Source: Actinocorallia populi
GTDB lineage: Bacteria; Actinomycetota; Actinomycetes; Streptosporangiales; Streptosporangiaceae
Reading direction: 5' to 3'
Length of the DNA: 64,000 nt
Assembly (NCBI RefSeq): GCF_002995495.1
Contig: NZ_PVZV01000005.1
Location: forward strand, 496,001 to 560,000
Shown: positions 25,549-34,202 of the stretch, in pieces
How the letters are laid out: every line of letters starts with the position of its first letter
How positions within the stretch are numbered: position 1 is the stretch's first letter
The notes under the pieces: generated by a model
Seen by the model: the letters and a program-made list of their open reading frames with translations, nothing else
The model's database searches: none
Told to the model about the DNA's origin: nothing
Translations under genes and position numbers: made by a program

Positions 25549-26727
25549 ATGAACGAGGTACGAACCGAAGGAGACACCGAGGTCCGTGTGATCGAGGCGG
25601 CGGCGCCCCCCGCGCGTTACGCGCGGGGGTGGCACTGCCTCGGCCTGATCGAGCATTTCAACGACGGCAAGCCGCATGCGGTGGAGGCGTTCGGCACCAA
25701 GCTGGTGGTGTTCGCCGACACCAGCGGCAAGCTGAACACCCTCAACGGCTACTGCCCCCACATGGGCGGAGACCTCTCCCAGGGAGAGGTGAAGGGCGAC
25801 GAGGTCGCCTGCCCGTTCCACGACTGGCGCTGGTCGGGTAACGGCCGGTGCGCGAAGATCCCTTACGCCCGGCGTGTGCCGCCGCGGGCCCGCACCAAGT
25901 CGTGGCCGGTGCTGGAGCGCAACGGCCAGCTCTATGTTTGGAACGATCCGCAGGGCAATCCGCCTCCGCCTGAGGTGACGATCCCGGAGATCGAGCAGTT
26001 CGGGTCGCCGGAGTGGACGTCGTTCACGTGGAACCGGTTGTTGATCGAGGGGTCGCACTGCCGGGAGATCGTCGACAACGTCGTGGACATGGCGCACTTC
26101 TTCTACATCCATTACTCGTTCCCGACGTTCTTCAAGAACGTCTTCGAGGGCCACGTCGCCTGGCAGTACATGAACGGCCAGTCCAGGCCCGACGTGAACC
26201 TGGGAACGAACTACGCCGGTGAGAAGACGCACAACGTGTCCGAGGCCGCCTACTACGGCCCGTCCTACATGATCAACCCGATGAAGACGGTCGGGGAGGG
26301 CTACACGATCGAGACGGTCCTCATCAACTGCCACTATCCGGTGTCGCCGACCAGCTTCGTGCTCCAGTGGGGCGTGATGGTCAAGAAGGTCGAGGGCATG
26401 AGCGATCAGGATGCCGAGCAGTTCGCGCTCGACTTCGCCTCGGGTGTGGAGACGGGTTTCCTGCAGGACGTGGAGATCTGGAAGAACAAGGCCAAGATCG
26501 ACAACCCGCTGCTGTGCGAGGAGGACGGCCCGGTCTACCAGCTGCGCCGCTGGTACGAGCAGTTCTACGTGGACGTCGAGGACGTCACGCCGGAGATGGT
26601 CAACCGGTTCGAGTTCGAGATCGACACCGACCGGGCCAGGGAGTTCTGGCTGAAGGAGGTCGAGGAGAACCTCGCCGCCGGCCGGGTCGTCGGCGACGTC
26701 GACCTCAAGGCGCCGATCCGCGCCTGA
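25549..26727 (+). CDS. kshA: 3-ketosteroid 9-alpha-hydroxylase oxygenase KshA (copy 1)
   Basis: A 392-residue Rieske non-haem iron oxygenase. The 2Fe-2S ligands are Cys69, His71, Cys88 and His91 (C-x-H-x16-C-x2-H). The mononuclear iron ligands are His183, His188 and Asp307, in NVVDMAHFFYIH and GFLQDVEIW, as in Mycobacterium KshA. With reductase KshB it hydroxylates C9 of 1,4-androstadiene-3,17-dione-type substrates and causes ring B opening. It is the last gene of the hsa operon. Most of it is nearly identical in DNA to kshA2 at 44786, but the substrate-lobe segment around residues 216-260 differs. Confidence 0.95.
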   Translation: MNEVRTEGDTEVRVIEAAAPPARYARGWHCLGLIEHFNDGKPHAVEAFGTKLVVFADTSGKLNTLNGYCPHMGGDLSQGEVKGDEVACPFHDWRWSGNGRCAKIPYARRVPPRARTKSWPVLERNGQLYVWNDPQGNPPPPEVTIPEIEQFGSPEWTSFTWNRLLIEGSHCREIVDNVVDMAHFFYIHYSFPTFFKNVFEGHVAWQYMNGQSRPDVNLGTNYAGEKTHNVSEAAYYGPSYMINPMKTVGEGYTIETVLINCHYPVSPTSFVLQWGVMVKKVEGMSDQDAEQFALDFASGVETGFLQDVEIWKNKAKIDNPLLCEEDGPVYQLRRWYEQFYVDVEDVTPEMVNRFEFEIDTDRAREFWLKEVEENLAAGRVVGDVDLKAPIRA

Positions 26728-26735
26728 CGACACTG

Positions 26736-26765
26736 AAAGGCCTCCCGGGTGACCGGGAGGCCTTT
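26736..26765. terminator. Intrinsic terminator after kshA1
   Basis: AAAGGCCTCCCGG (26736-26748) pairs with 26753-26765 around GTGA; the T-rich end gives a classic terminator reading rightward, and the A-rich start one reading leftward. Confidence 0.9.
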
Positions 26766-26806
26766 TCGTGTTGACGCGAGCGGGGCGGCCCCTGAGAAGA
26801 CGAGAT

Positions 26807-26844
26807 CCCCGGCCCTGCCGTCCGGCGCGGCGGCAGGGCCGGGG
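26807..26844. terminator. Second hairpin terminator, 3' of kstD
   Basis: Arms 26807-26820 and 26831-26844 (14 bp, perfect), loop 10 nt. It lies 12 nt beyond the kstD stop, between convergent kshA1 and kstD. Confidence 0.8.
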
Positions 26845-26856
26845 CGTTCTTCGCGG

Positions 26857-28527
26857 TCAGTCCGCGGCGGGGTGCGCCGCGGCGTGCCGCATGGCGGTGT
26901 AGGCGAACGCCATCGCGGGACCGATGGTGGCGCCCGCGCCGGCGTACTCGTTGCCCATCACCGAGGCCGAGGCGTTGCCGGTGGCGTAGAGCCCTTCGAT
27001 CGTGCTGCCGTCAGGGCGCAGGACACGGCCGTGCTCGTCGCTGAGGAGGCCGCCCTTGGTGCCGAGGTCGCCCGCCTCGATCCGGATCGCGTAGTACGGT
27101 CCGGGGCCGATCTCGTCGAGGTTGGGGTTGGGCAGCGTCGGGTCGCCGTAGTAGTGGTCGTACCTGCTGTCCCCGCGGCCGAAGTCCTCGTCGCGGCCGT
27201 TGCGCGCGAACACGTTGAACCGGTCGACCGTCGCCTGCAGGGCGTCGGCCGGGACCTTGATCCGCTCGGCGAGCCCGGCCAGGGTGTCGGCCCTGGCGAC
27301 CAGACCCGAGGTGTAGTAGTCCTTCGGGAAGGGCTGGCCGGGCATGATGCCCGCGAACTGGTACCGGGCGCGGGCCTTGGCGTCGAGGATCTCGTAGGCG
27401 GGCACGTGGCCCCCCTCGAGCTGGGCGTGGACGAAGTTGACGTAGGGGGCGGCCTCGTTGGTGAACCGCTCGCCCTTCTGGTTCACGATCACCATGGGGG
27501 GGATGCAGCGCTCGGTCACCAGGGGGAAGATGCTCCCGCTGGGCCGCTTGATGGACGGCATCCACCAGGCGTCGTCCATGAGGTCCAGGGCGGCCCCGGC
27601 CTCCTCGCCGATCCGGATGCCGTCGCCGACGTTGGCGGCGGCGCCCGCGCTGTAGTCGTCCCGGCCCAGCTCGGGAAGGTATCTCTTGCGCATCTCCGGG
27701 TCGTGGTCGAAACCGCCGGTGGCGATCAGGACGCCGTGCCGCGCCCTGACCCTGACCGGCCGCCCGTCGCGTTCGACGACCGCCCCGACGACCCGGCCGT
27801 CCTCCACGACCAGCTCGGTGATCGGCGCTTTCAGCCACAGCGGGATGCCCAGGTCCTTCATCGTCAGGCGCAGCCGGACGGCGAGCGAGGCGCCCAGCGT
27901 CTTCATGTGGCGGCGGCGGAACAGGTTGCTGACCACGCGCCAGGCCGCGACGCGGATCATCCACTTGCCCGACCAGGTGCGCCGGACGAGCATGAGTTTG
28001 CGCCCCTCGGAGCCGGTGAACCACAGGCCCATCGGCGAGGGGAGGCTGGCGGGGAGGAGGTGCTTCTCGTCCTCGCCCAGGAGCTTGGCGTCGATCGGGA
28101 GCGGCTCGATCGTGCGGCCGCGCGGGCGGCCGCCCGGCAGTTCGGGGTGGTAGTCGGAGTAGTCGGGGCACCAGGCGAAGTCCATGTGGCGGCTCACCCG
28201 GTACAGCATCTCCAGCGCCTTGGGGCCCTCCTCGACATAGGCGTCCAAACGGTCGGGGGACACCCGGTCGCCCACGACCTCCTGGAGGTAGCGGCGGACG
28301 TCGGCGGGGTCGTCGCCGCGGCCTATGGCCTTGAGGGTGGGGTTGTTGGGCATCCAGATGCCGCCCCCGGACAGCGCGGTGGAGCCGCCGAAGAACGCGG
28401 CCTTCTCCACTAGCAGCGCCGAGAGCCCGGCGTCGTGGGCGGCGATGGCGCCGGTCATGCCGCCGGCGCCGCTGCCGGCGATGAGAACGTCGACCTCGTG
28501 GTCCCAGGCGGGAGGGCTGGACGTCAT
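26857..28527 (-). CDS. kstD: 3-ketosteroid delta1-dehydrogenase KstD
   Basis: A 556-residue FAD flavoprotein. The dinucleotide motif GSGAGGMTGA starts at residue 18. Tyr126, Tyr362, Tyr528 and Gly532 (NEYAGAGATIGPA) fit the catalytic tyrosines and glycine known from Rhodococcus KstD1 (Tyr119, Tyr318, Tyr487, Gly491, from memory). It introduces the 1(2) double bond in ring A of 3-ketosteroids, the step that with KshAB opens ring B. It lies downstream of an IclR gene (75-nt gap) and is probably co-transcribed with it from palindrome C. It converges with kshA1. Confidence 0.94.
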   Translation of the reverse strand: MTSSPPAWDHEVDVLIAGSGAGGMTGAIAAHDAGLSALLVEKAAFFGGSTALSGGGIWMPNNPTLKAIGRGDDPADVRRYLQEVVGDRVSPDRLDAYVEEGPKALEMLYRVSRHMDFAWCPDYSDYHPELPGGRPRGRTIEPLPIDAKLLGEDEKHLLPASLPSPMGLWFTGSEGRKLMLVRRTWSGKWMIRVAAWRVVSNLFRRRHMKTLGASLAVRLRLTMKDLGIPLWLKAPITELVVEDGRVVGAVVERDGRPVRVRARHGVLIATGGFDHDPEMRKRYLPELGRDDYSAGAAANVGDGIRIGEEAGAALDLMDDAWWMPSIKRPSGSIFPLVTERCIPPMVIVNQKGERFTNEAAPYVNFVHAQLEGGHVPAYEILDAKARARYQFAGIMPGQPFPKDYYTSGLVARADTLAGLAERIKVPADALQATVDRFNVFARNGRDEDFGRGDSRYDHYYGDPTLPNPNLDEIGPGPYYAIRIEAGDLGTKGGLLSDEHGRVLRPDGSTIEGLYATGNASASVMGNEYAGAGATIGPAMAFAYTAMRHAAAHPAAD

Positions 28528-28602
28528 GAGTACTCCTGTAGTGCTGATGTGCGGTTGGTGGCGGGAGCGGCGGCGTCCCGCGGACGCCCGCGCCGCCGGA
28601 GG

Positions 28603-29457
28603 TCAGAACCAGTCGGTCAGGCGGGGCCAGGTGGCCCAGGCGTCCAGCGTTCCGGCGGGCCAGTCGCCCGGTGCGGGGGCGTCGGCGACGCGCGGGGCGG
28701 GTTTGGGGGCGCCCAGCCCGACCGCGCGCCAGATGCGCAGTGCCCCCTGCTGGACGGCGGGCGCCAGCCGGGCGAAGTCGAGCTGGCGGACGGGTCCGCA
28801 CACCGACAGCGCCGCGACCGCCTTGCCCGGCCCGCGCACCGCGGCGGCGACGCACCCGACGCCCCGCATCGCCTCCTCGCGGTCGAACGCCACGCCTCGC
28901 TCCCGGATCCGCCGCAGCTCGCGGACGAACTGGGCGGGATCGGTGATCGTGAAACGCGTGCGCGCCCGCAGCCCGCCGTCGAGCACCTCCTGCACGGCCT
29001 CCGCGTCGGCGTAGGCGAGGATCGCCTTGCCCACCCCGGTGCAGTGCGCGGGCGCGCGCCCGCCGATCCGGGACGGCAGGTCCACGTTCGGCGGGTTCCC
29101 GATCTTCTCCAGGTAGACGATCTCCATGCCGTCGAGCACCGCCAGGTGGACGATCTGCTTGCTGGAGGCGTACAGCTGGCGCATCACGGGCAGCGCCGCG
29201 TCGTGCAGGGTGTCCTGCTGGAGGGCCAGCGATCCCAGCTCCAGCATGCGGATGCCGAGCCGGTAGTCGTTGCCCTCCCGCGAGAGCCAGCGGACCGCGA
29301 CGAGCTGGTCCAGGATGCGGTGCACCGAGGAGCGCGGCAGCCCGGTGCGCTGGACCACCTGGGCCAGGGAGAGCCGGGCGACCCCGTCGAAGGCGTCGAG
29401 GACGTGCACGACCCGCTCGATCATCGACACCGGAGCGCCGTCTGAGCTGTCAGCCAT
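28603..29457 (-). CDS. IclR-family regulator 1 (candidate ring A/B regulator)
   Basis: A 284-residue IclR protein. The N-terminal winged helix-turn-helix spans about residues 12-70 (LSLAQVVQRTGLPRSSVHRIL), followed by the IclR effector domain (CTGVGKAILAY, GVGCVAAAVRGPGKAVAALSVCGP). A proline-rich C-terminal tail ends WATWPRLTDWF and is shared with the second IclR protein at 47339. The ATG at 29457 lies 76 nt from palindrome C. It sits upstream of kstD in the same direction. Inference: it binds the 17-bp palindromes and senses a steroid catabolite. Confidence 0.9.
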   Translation of the reverse strand: MADSSDGAPVSMIERVVHVLDAFDGVARLSLAQVVQRTGLPRSSVHRILDQLVAVRWLSREGNDYRLGIRMLELGSLALQQDTLHDAALPVMRQLYASSKQIVHLAVLDGMEIVYLEKIGNPPNVDLPSRIGGRAPAHCTGVGKAILAYADAEAVQEVLDGGLRARTRFTITDPAQFVRELRRIRERGVAFDREEAMRGVGCVAAAVRGPGKAVAALSVCGPVRQLDFARLAPAVQQGALRIWRAVGLGAPKPAPRVADAPAPGDWPAGTLDAWATWPRLTDWF

Positions 29458-29532
29458 ACGGTTCCGTCCTGCTGAAGGCGATGTGACTTGGAATACATGT
29501 GACCAGACGAAACAGGATGACGACCGGAGAGT

Positions 29533-29549
29533 TTCCCACTGGCCGGGAG
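29533..29549. promoter_or_regulatory. 17-bp palindrome C before the IclR1-kstD operon
   Basis: TTCCCACTGGCCGGGAG, 76 nt upstream of the IclR1 start and 36 nt beyond the stop of the GH1 gene, so it most likely serves IclR1-kstD. Confidence 0.7.
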
Positions 29550-29585
29550 GAATTCTCCCTTCCTTCCCGGCCCTGCCGAGGCGGC

Positions 29586-30845
29586 TCAGAAGGACGCGCC
29601 GTTGCTCCGTGCGATGTCGCCGAGCCAACCGAGACTCGGTTTGGGAGCGCGCTCGAAGGTGACGCGGTCGACCGCGATGAGGCCGAACGTCATGGCATAT
29701 CCGGAATGCCATTCGAAGTTGTCCAGCAGGCTCCAGTGCAGGTAACCGAGGACGTCGACACCCTCCTTGAGGCACTCCGCCAAGCCGCGGAGAGCCGAGG
29801 CCGTGTACTCGATGCGCTGTGCGTCGTCGGCTGTGGCCATGCCGTTCTCGGTGACGAGCACGGGTACCCGCGCCACCCGGGCGGCCAGACGGACCGAGTT
29901 GCCCAGGGCCTGCGGGTACATCTCCCAACCGGTCTGGAATTTGGGGGTCTCCTCGGGGACCGGCACCCGGCCCTCGGGGCCGAGGACTTCGCGGGTATAG
30001 GTCTGCACGCCCACGAAGTCGTCCTCCCGCGACACCAGCAGGAAGTCTTCCAGGGACTTCTCGCGTACCAGGCCGGCGATCCCCTCACCGCCCGGGATCG
30101 TCTGGAAGTCCGGTATCGCGAGGGTCCAGCCGACCTTCGCCGAAGGGTCCACCCGCTTGACGGCGTCGCGGCCCCGGCGGTGCGCCTCCATGAGATGGGT
30201 GATCCCCTCTGCGGAGGTGGCGGGGTTGCCGAGCGTCGCGGTGCGCTCGTCCCCGCCGATCCGGGCGGCGAACGCGCGCACGGCCTCGGGGTCGGGCCGC
30301 TCCACCACCCCCAGCTCTTCGAGGGAGGCCATGGGGATGGTGCCGCCCATGGAGAGCATCGCGCCGAGGTTGGGTTCGTTGAGCGTGCAGTACCACGGGA
30401 CGGCACCTCCCATATGGGTGGCGACGGCCTCGCAGTAGCGCGCGAACCTGCCGGGGGATTCGGGGTTGTTCCAGGCGCCGTCCCGGGCGAGCCATGCGGG
30501 CACGGTGAAGTGGTTGAGCGTGACCACCGGGGTCACTCCGGCCTCGTGGCAGGCCTGGACCACGTGCAGGTAGTGATCCAGCTCGGCACGGGAGAACACG
30601 CCGGGTTCGGGCTCGATCCGGGACCATTCCACGCTGAACCGGTAAGTGTCCAGGCCGGCCTGCGCCAGCAGCGCGATGTCCTCGGCGAAGCGGTGATAGC
30701 TGTCGCAGGCGTCTCCGGAGGGCTCGGTGAACGGTGAGCGGGGCACGTGCTCCATCGCCCAGTGGTCGCTGAGCGTGTTGTTGCCCTCGATCTGGTGTCC
30801 CGCGGTCGAGGCTCCCCAGAGGAAGCCTTCGGGGAAGTTCGTCAT
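29586..30845 (-). CDS. GH1 beta-glucosidase-like glycoside hydrolase
   Basis: A 419-residue GH1 enzyme. FLWGASTAGHQIEGNN is the N-terminal GH1 signature, TLNEP holds the acid/base Glu157, and VTENG the nucleophile Glu333. HWSLLDNFEWHSGY is the usual aglycone-side motif. It is shorter than many GH1 proteins (about 450) because loops are reduced, and no signal peptide is present. It follows the DHA2-type MFS gene in the same direction with a hairpin between them. Its position among kstD, IclR1 and the delta4-dehydrogenase suggests a steroid or triterpenoid glucoside as substrate. This is inference; ordinary glucosides cannot be excluded. Confidence 0.9.
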   Translation of the reverse strand: MTNFPEGFLWGASTAGHQIEGNNTLSDHWAMEHVPRSPFTEPSGDACDSYHRFAEDIALLAQAGLDTYRFSVEWSRIEPEPGVFSRAELDHYLHVVQACHEAGVTPVVTLNHFTVPAWLARDGAWNNPESPGRFARYCEAVATHMGGAVPWYCTLNEPNLGAMLSMGGTIPMASLEELGVVERPDPEAVRAFAARIGGDERTATLGNPATSAEGITHLMEAHRRGRDAVKRVDPSAKVGWTLAIPDFQTIPGGEGIAGLVREKSLEDFLLVSREDDFVGVQTYTREVLGPEGRVPVPEETPKFQTGWEMYPQALGNSVRLAARVARVPVLVTENGMATADDAQRIEYTASALRGLAECLKEGVDVLGYLHWSLLDNFEWHSGYAMTFGLIAVDRVTFERAPKPSLGWLGDIARSNGASF

Positions 30846-30900
30846 GAGTGTCCTGTCTTCTGGATCGGGTTCGATTCCTGCGGGAGGGCTCAGGAGAAGA

Positions 30901-30924
30901 GGCCGGGCGCACTCGCGCCCGGCC
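30901..30924 (-). terminator. Hairpin between MFS and GH1 genes
   Basis: GGCCGGGCGC (30901-30910) pairs with 30915-30924 around ACTC; reading leftward it is followed by TCTTCTCC. It lies just after the MFS stop and would cut, at least partly, transcription into the GH1 gene. Confidence 0.7.
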
Positions 30925-30940
30925 TGGTGCGAGAGCGCGG

Positions 30941-32401
30941 TCAGGCGGCCGCCTGACCGGTCTCGGCTTCGTCGAGGCGCTTCACCTTGGGGATCAGCGC
31001 GATGGAGAGCAGTCCTGCCAGGAAGAAGCCGGCGGCCAGGAGGAAGGCGTTGGTGTATCCGGCGTCGAGGTAGAACTGCGTGCCCTGCATGACCGTGCCG
31101 TTCTGGGAGAGGACGACGAAGATCAGCTGGGTCACCAGGGACAGGAGGACGCCCTGGAGCATGCCCTGCATGCCGTTGGCGCGGGCCTGCTCGGCGGGGG
31201 AGACCACCTCGATGACCAGGACGGGGACGAGGGCGGCGATCAGGCCGATGCCGACCGCGCTCAGCATGCCGACGACCATCAGCTGCGTCACGGTGTGGTG
31301 GAACTGCGAGAGGAGCGCGTGCCCGGCGGCGGAGGACAGCGCTCCGGCGGCCAGCAGGATCCGGGTGTCGAAGCGCCGGGCGAGGGCGCCGGCCGTCACG
31401 GCCACCACGATGATCAGGACGCTCGCGGGGGCGCCGATGAGGGCGACCTTGGTGGCGGTGAAGCCCAGGCCGTCGGAGACGGTGGGGATCTTCGGCATCA
31501 GGCCGAGGAGCTGGTTGACCGTCCCGGCGGCGAAGGCCGTCCCGGCCAGCAGCGAGGTGGTGAGGAACACCGTCCAGACGGGGCGGCGCGCCAGCATCGA
31601 CAGCTCGTACAGCGGGTGGGGGCTCCTGCTCTCGGCGATCACGAAGAGGACGAGGGCCAGGAGGCCGCCGCCGACGAACGCCAGGGTCCGGCCGCCGGTC
31701 CAACCCCACTCGGTGCCCTTGCCGATGCCGTAGAGAACCGCGGTGAGGCCGCCGCCCAAGAGCAGGCCGCCGAGCCAGTCGACGGGCGTGCGCTCACCGC
31801 GGACGGGGCTCTCGGGCACGAAGGCCAGCAGGAGGACCAGGCTCAGCGCGGTGGCCGCCACCAGGAACCACAGCACCCCGCGGAACCCGAAGCCGTCCAG
31901 GAGCCAGCCGGACAGGAACGGGCCGCCGAGCGCCACCAGACCGACCCCGCCGCCGATGAACCCGCTGGCCGGCCCGACGAGGCGGGGAGGGAACACGTCG
32001 CGGGCGATGGCGTAGACGAGCGCCACGATGGGGGCGTAGAAGCCGGCCACCGCCCGGCCGACGAGGAGCATCGGGTAGTCCGCGGCGAGCGCGGCGACCA
32101 GGTCGCCGACGAGGCCGAGCACGGTGAGGGCCACCATGACGCGCTTCTTGCCGTACAGGTCGGCCGCCTTCAGCACGAAGGGCGTGATGAAGCTGCCGAC
32201 CAGTGCCGTGACCAGGGTGAACCAGGCTATCTGCGTGGTCTGGAAGTGCACGGCTATCTCGGCCTGGGCGTTGCCCGCCAGCAGGCCGATGACCGACAGG
32301 AGCTGGGCCGACCACAGGAGCGAGACCAGGATCAGGGCCGTACGCGCGCCGAAGCCGGAACCGCCCGCCCCGCGTCGAGGGGAGGTCGCGGTAGGGGTCA
32401 T
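30941..32401 (-). CDS. MFS transporter, DHA2-like
   Basis: A 486-residue protein with about 14 hydrophobic segments, as in the DHA2 drug:H+ antiporter group. ADLYGKKRV is the loop 2-3 motif and GRAVAGFYAPIVALVYAIARD fits the helix 4-5 region. It is divergent from the delta4-dehydrogenase gene and shares its 253-nt intergenic region, including palindrome D. Exporting or importing a steroid or a steroid glycoside is plausible; the direction cannot be read from the sequence. GAGGAG precedes the ATG. Confidence 0.88.
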   Translation of the reverse strand: MTPTATSPRRGAGGSGFGARTALILVSLLWSAQLLSVIGLLAGNAQAEIAVHFQTTQIAWFTLVTALVGSFITPFVLKAADLYGKKRVMVALTVLGLVGDLVAALAADYPMLLVGRAVAGFYAPIVALVYAIARDVFPPRLVGPASGFIGGGVGLVALGGPFLSGWLLDGFGFRGVLWFLVAATALSLVLLLAFVPESPVRGERTPVDWLGGLLLGGGLTAVLYGIGKGTEWGWTGGRTLAFVGGGLLALVLFVIAESRSPHPLYELSMLARRPVWTVFLTTSLLAGTAFAAGTVNQLLGLMPKIPTVSDGLGFTATKVALIGAPASVLIIVVAVTAGALARRFDTRILLAAGALSSAAGHALLSQFHHTVTQLMVVGMLSAVGIGLIAALVPVLVIEVVSPAEQARANGMQGMLQGVLLSLVTQLIFVVLSQNGTVMQGTQFYLDAGYTNAFLLAAGFFLAGLLSIALIPKVKRLDEAETGQAAA

Positions 32402-32534
32402 GGGGGAGTCTCCTCGGGTGGGGGGTCTGTGACCGGGGACACTAATCCTTAAAACCGAGTAAAGCTAGGCTTTTGGTGGATGCTTTTCTCCGTGTGCTCG
32501 CACGGGCGTTCCGCATGGCCTCCTGGAACTGAAT

Positions 32535-32551
32535 CTCCCGCCCACCGGGAA
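32535..32551. promoter_or_regulatory. 17-bp palindrome D between MFS and delta4-dehydrogenase genes
   Basis: CTCCCGCCCACCGGGAA, 103 nt upstream of the 32655 start and 133 nt upstream of the MFS start. The same region holds a TTAAAACCGAG segment at about 32450-32460 that resembles one half of the palindrome at 11945. Confidence 0.68.
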
Positions 32552-32654
32552 ATCGGGGTTTCGGGGAAGCGCGCCTCTTCCTACGCTGACCGCGCTGACG
32601 CCCCGGGGGCGCGGCAGCGCGGACGGAGAGAACGGCCATCGAGGAGAGACGCCC

Positions 32655-34151
32655 ATGACGAACGACCACGCCGAGATCCCGTCATCCGGTTCCAGGAGCT
32701 CCGTCGAGCCGGTTCTCCTGTCCTCGGTGGAGCGGTTCGACCACGAGACCGACGTCCTGGTCATCGGGTTCGGAGGCGCCGGCGCGGCCGCCGCCTACGA
32801 GGCCGCGGCCGCCGGAGCCGACGTGCTCGTGCTGGAGCGGTTCTCCGGGCCGGGCGGGTCCACTGCCCAGTCCGGCGGAGAGGTGTATCTGGGCGGCGGT
32901 ACCCGGGTGCAGAAGGCGTGCGGGTTCGACGACACCCCTGAGGACATGTACGCCTATCTGCACGCTGCGCTCGGCCCTCACGTGGATGAGGAGAAGTTGC
33001 GGCTCTACTGCGAGGAGAGTGTGGAGCATTTCGAGTGGTTCCGCGCCCGCGGGGTTCCTTTCCAGGAGTCGCTGTACGAAGAGCCGGGTTGGATGGCGCC
33101 GACGAAGGACGGGCTGATGTGGCTGGGCGAGAACGCCTGGCCCTACAACACCTTGGCCCGTCCGATCCCGCGAGGTCACCGTCCGCCCGTGGAGGGCTTC
33201 GCGGGCGGTCTGCTCATGGAGAGGCTGGCCGCTGCCGCGGTCGAGGCCGGGGCGCGGGCCCACACCGACACCCGGGCGTCCGCGTTGGTGGTCGACGCTT
33301 CAGGACGTGTGGTGGGTGTGGTGGCCAGGCGGTTCGGTGAGGAGGTGCGCTATCGGGTGCGTAAGGCGGTCGTCCTCACCACGGGGGGTTTCGTCGATGA
33401 TGAGGAGATGGTCGTCGACCACGCGCCGCTGCTGATCGGGCACGGGAAGGTCAGTGACGGTGGTGACGACGGCAGCGGGATCCGCATGGCCTGCGCGCTG
33501 GGTGCCGCTACCCGGCGTATGGCGGCTGTGGAGGCGGCGCTGATCGTGATGCCGGAGGCGGCCTGCCGAGGGATGCTGGTCAACGCGCTCGGGCAGCGTT
33601 TCATCAACGAGGACGTCTACCCCGGCCTGTTCAGCCATGCCGCGCTGCACCAGCCCTCACCCTGGTGGGTGATCCTCGACGAGGAGGGCTTCGCGGCCTA
33701 CTCCGAACGGAACCCGACGGCCATGCCGCCGGACCACGTCGCAGAGACCCTGACCGAACTCGAGGCGGAACTGGGCATCCCGACGGGTGCGCTGGAGACC
33801 ACCGTCGCGACGTACAACCGGCACGCGGCGTTGGGGGAGGATCCGCTCTTCCACAAGAACCGTAAGTGGCTGCGCGAGCTGAAGGCGCCTTTCGCCGCCA
33901 TCGACCCGCGCATTCTGGCCAGGCTGGCGGAGAACCGCCGGGAGGCCACCGGGATCTCCGGCTTCACTCTCGGGGGCCTGCACACCACGGTGGACGGCGA
34001 GGTGCTGCACACGACCGGCCGCCCGATCCCGGGCCTGTACGCCGCGGGCCGCGCCTCGTCTGGCATGCACGGCGAGGGTTATGTCAGCGGTACGTCGATC
34101 GGCGACGGGACGTTCTTCGGCCGCCGGGCCGGACGCGCCGCCGCCCGCTAG
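32655..34151 (+). CDS. 3-ketosteroid delta4-(5alpha)-dehydrogenase-like flavoprotein
   Basis: A 498-residue FAD flavoprotein of the KstD/fumarate-reductase group, with IGFGGAGAAAAYEAAAAG at about 37-54. It lacks the YxGxGxxxGPA motif of KstD. Instead it has YVSGTSIGDGTFFGRRAG with Tyr476 and Ser478, plus Tyr322 (EDVYPG). These line up with Tyr466, Ser468 and Tyr319 of the Rhodococcus delta4-(5alpha) enzyme (numbers from memory). The expected reaction is formation of the 4(5) double bond in saturated 3-ketosteroids, feeding KstD. Palindrome D precedes it. The flavoprotein family is clear; delta4 specificity is inference. Confidence 0.85.
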   Translation: MTNDHAEIPSSGSRSSVEPVLLSSVERFDHETDVLVIGFGGAGAAAAYEAAAAGADVLVLERFSGPGGSTAQSGGEVYLGGGTRVQKACGFDDTPEDMYAYLHAALGPHVDEEKLRLYCEESVEHFEWFRARGVPFQESLYEEPGWMAPTKDGLMWLGENAWPYNTLARPIPRGHRPPVEGFAGGLLMERLAAAAVEAGARAHTDTRASALVVDASGRVVGVVARRFGEEVRYRVRKAVVLTTGGFVDDEEMVVDHAPLLIGHGKVSDGGDDGSGIRMACALGAATRRMAAVEAALIVMPEAACRGMLVNALGQRFINEDVYPGLFSHAALHQPSPWWVILDEEGFAAYSERNPTAMPPDHVAETLTELEAELGIPTGALETTVATYNRHAALGEDPLFHKNRKWLRELKAPFAAIDPRILARLAENRREATGISGFTLGGLHTTVDGEVLHTTGRPIPGLYAAGRASSGMHGEGYVSGTSIGDGTFFGRRAGRAAAR

Positions 34152-34202
34152 CCGCGCGAGGGTCGGCCGGAAGGCAGCGGGCGCCTGGAGCGGACGCTCC
34201 GG

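Noticed and set aside
23104-26733. Open frame of 1209 codons on the minus strand opposite hsaD, hsaA, hsaC and kshA1
   Set aside because: It is the mirror of real genes with catalytic motifs on the other strand and has no domain of its own.
30880-30892. Another copy of the 17-bp palindrome before the GH1 gene (around CGGGAGGG)
   Set aside because: Only the right arm fits; the left arm and spacer do not match the pattern.
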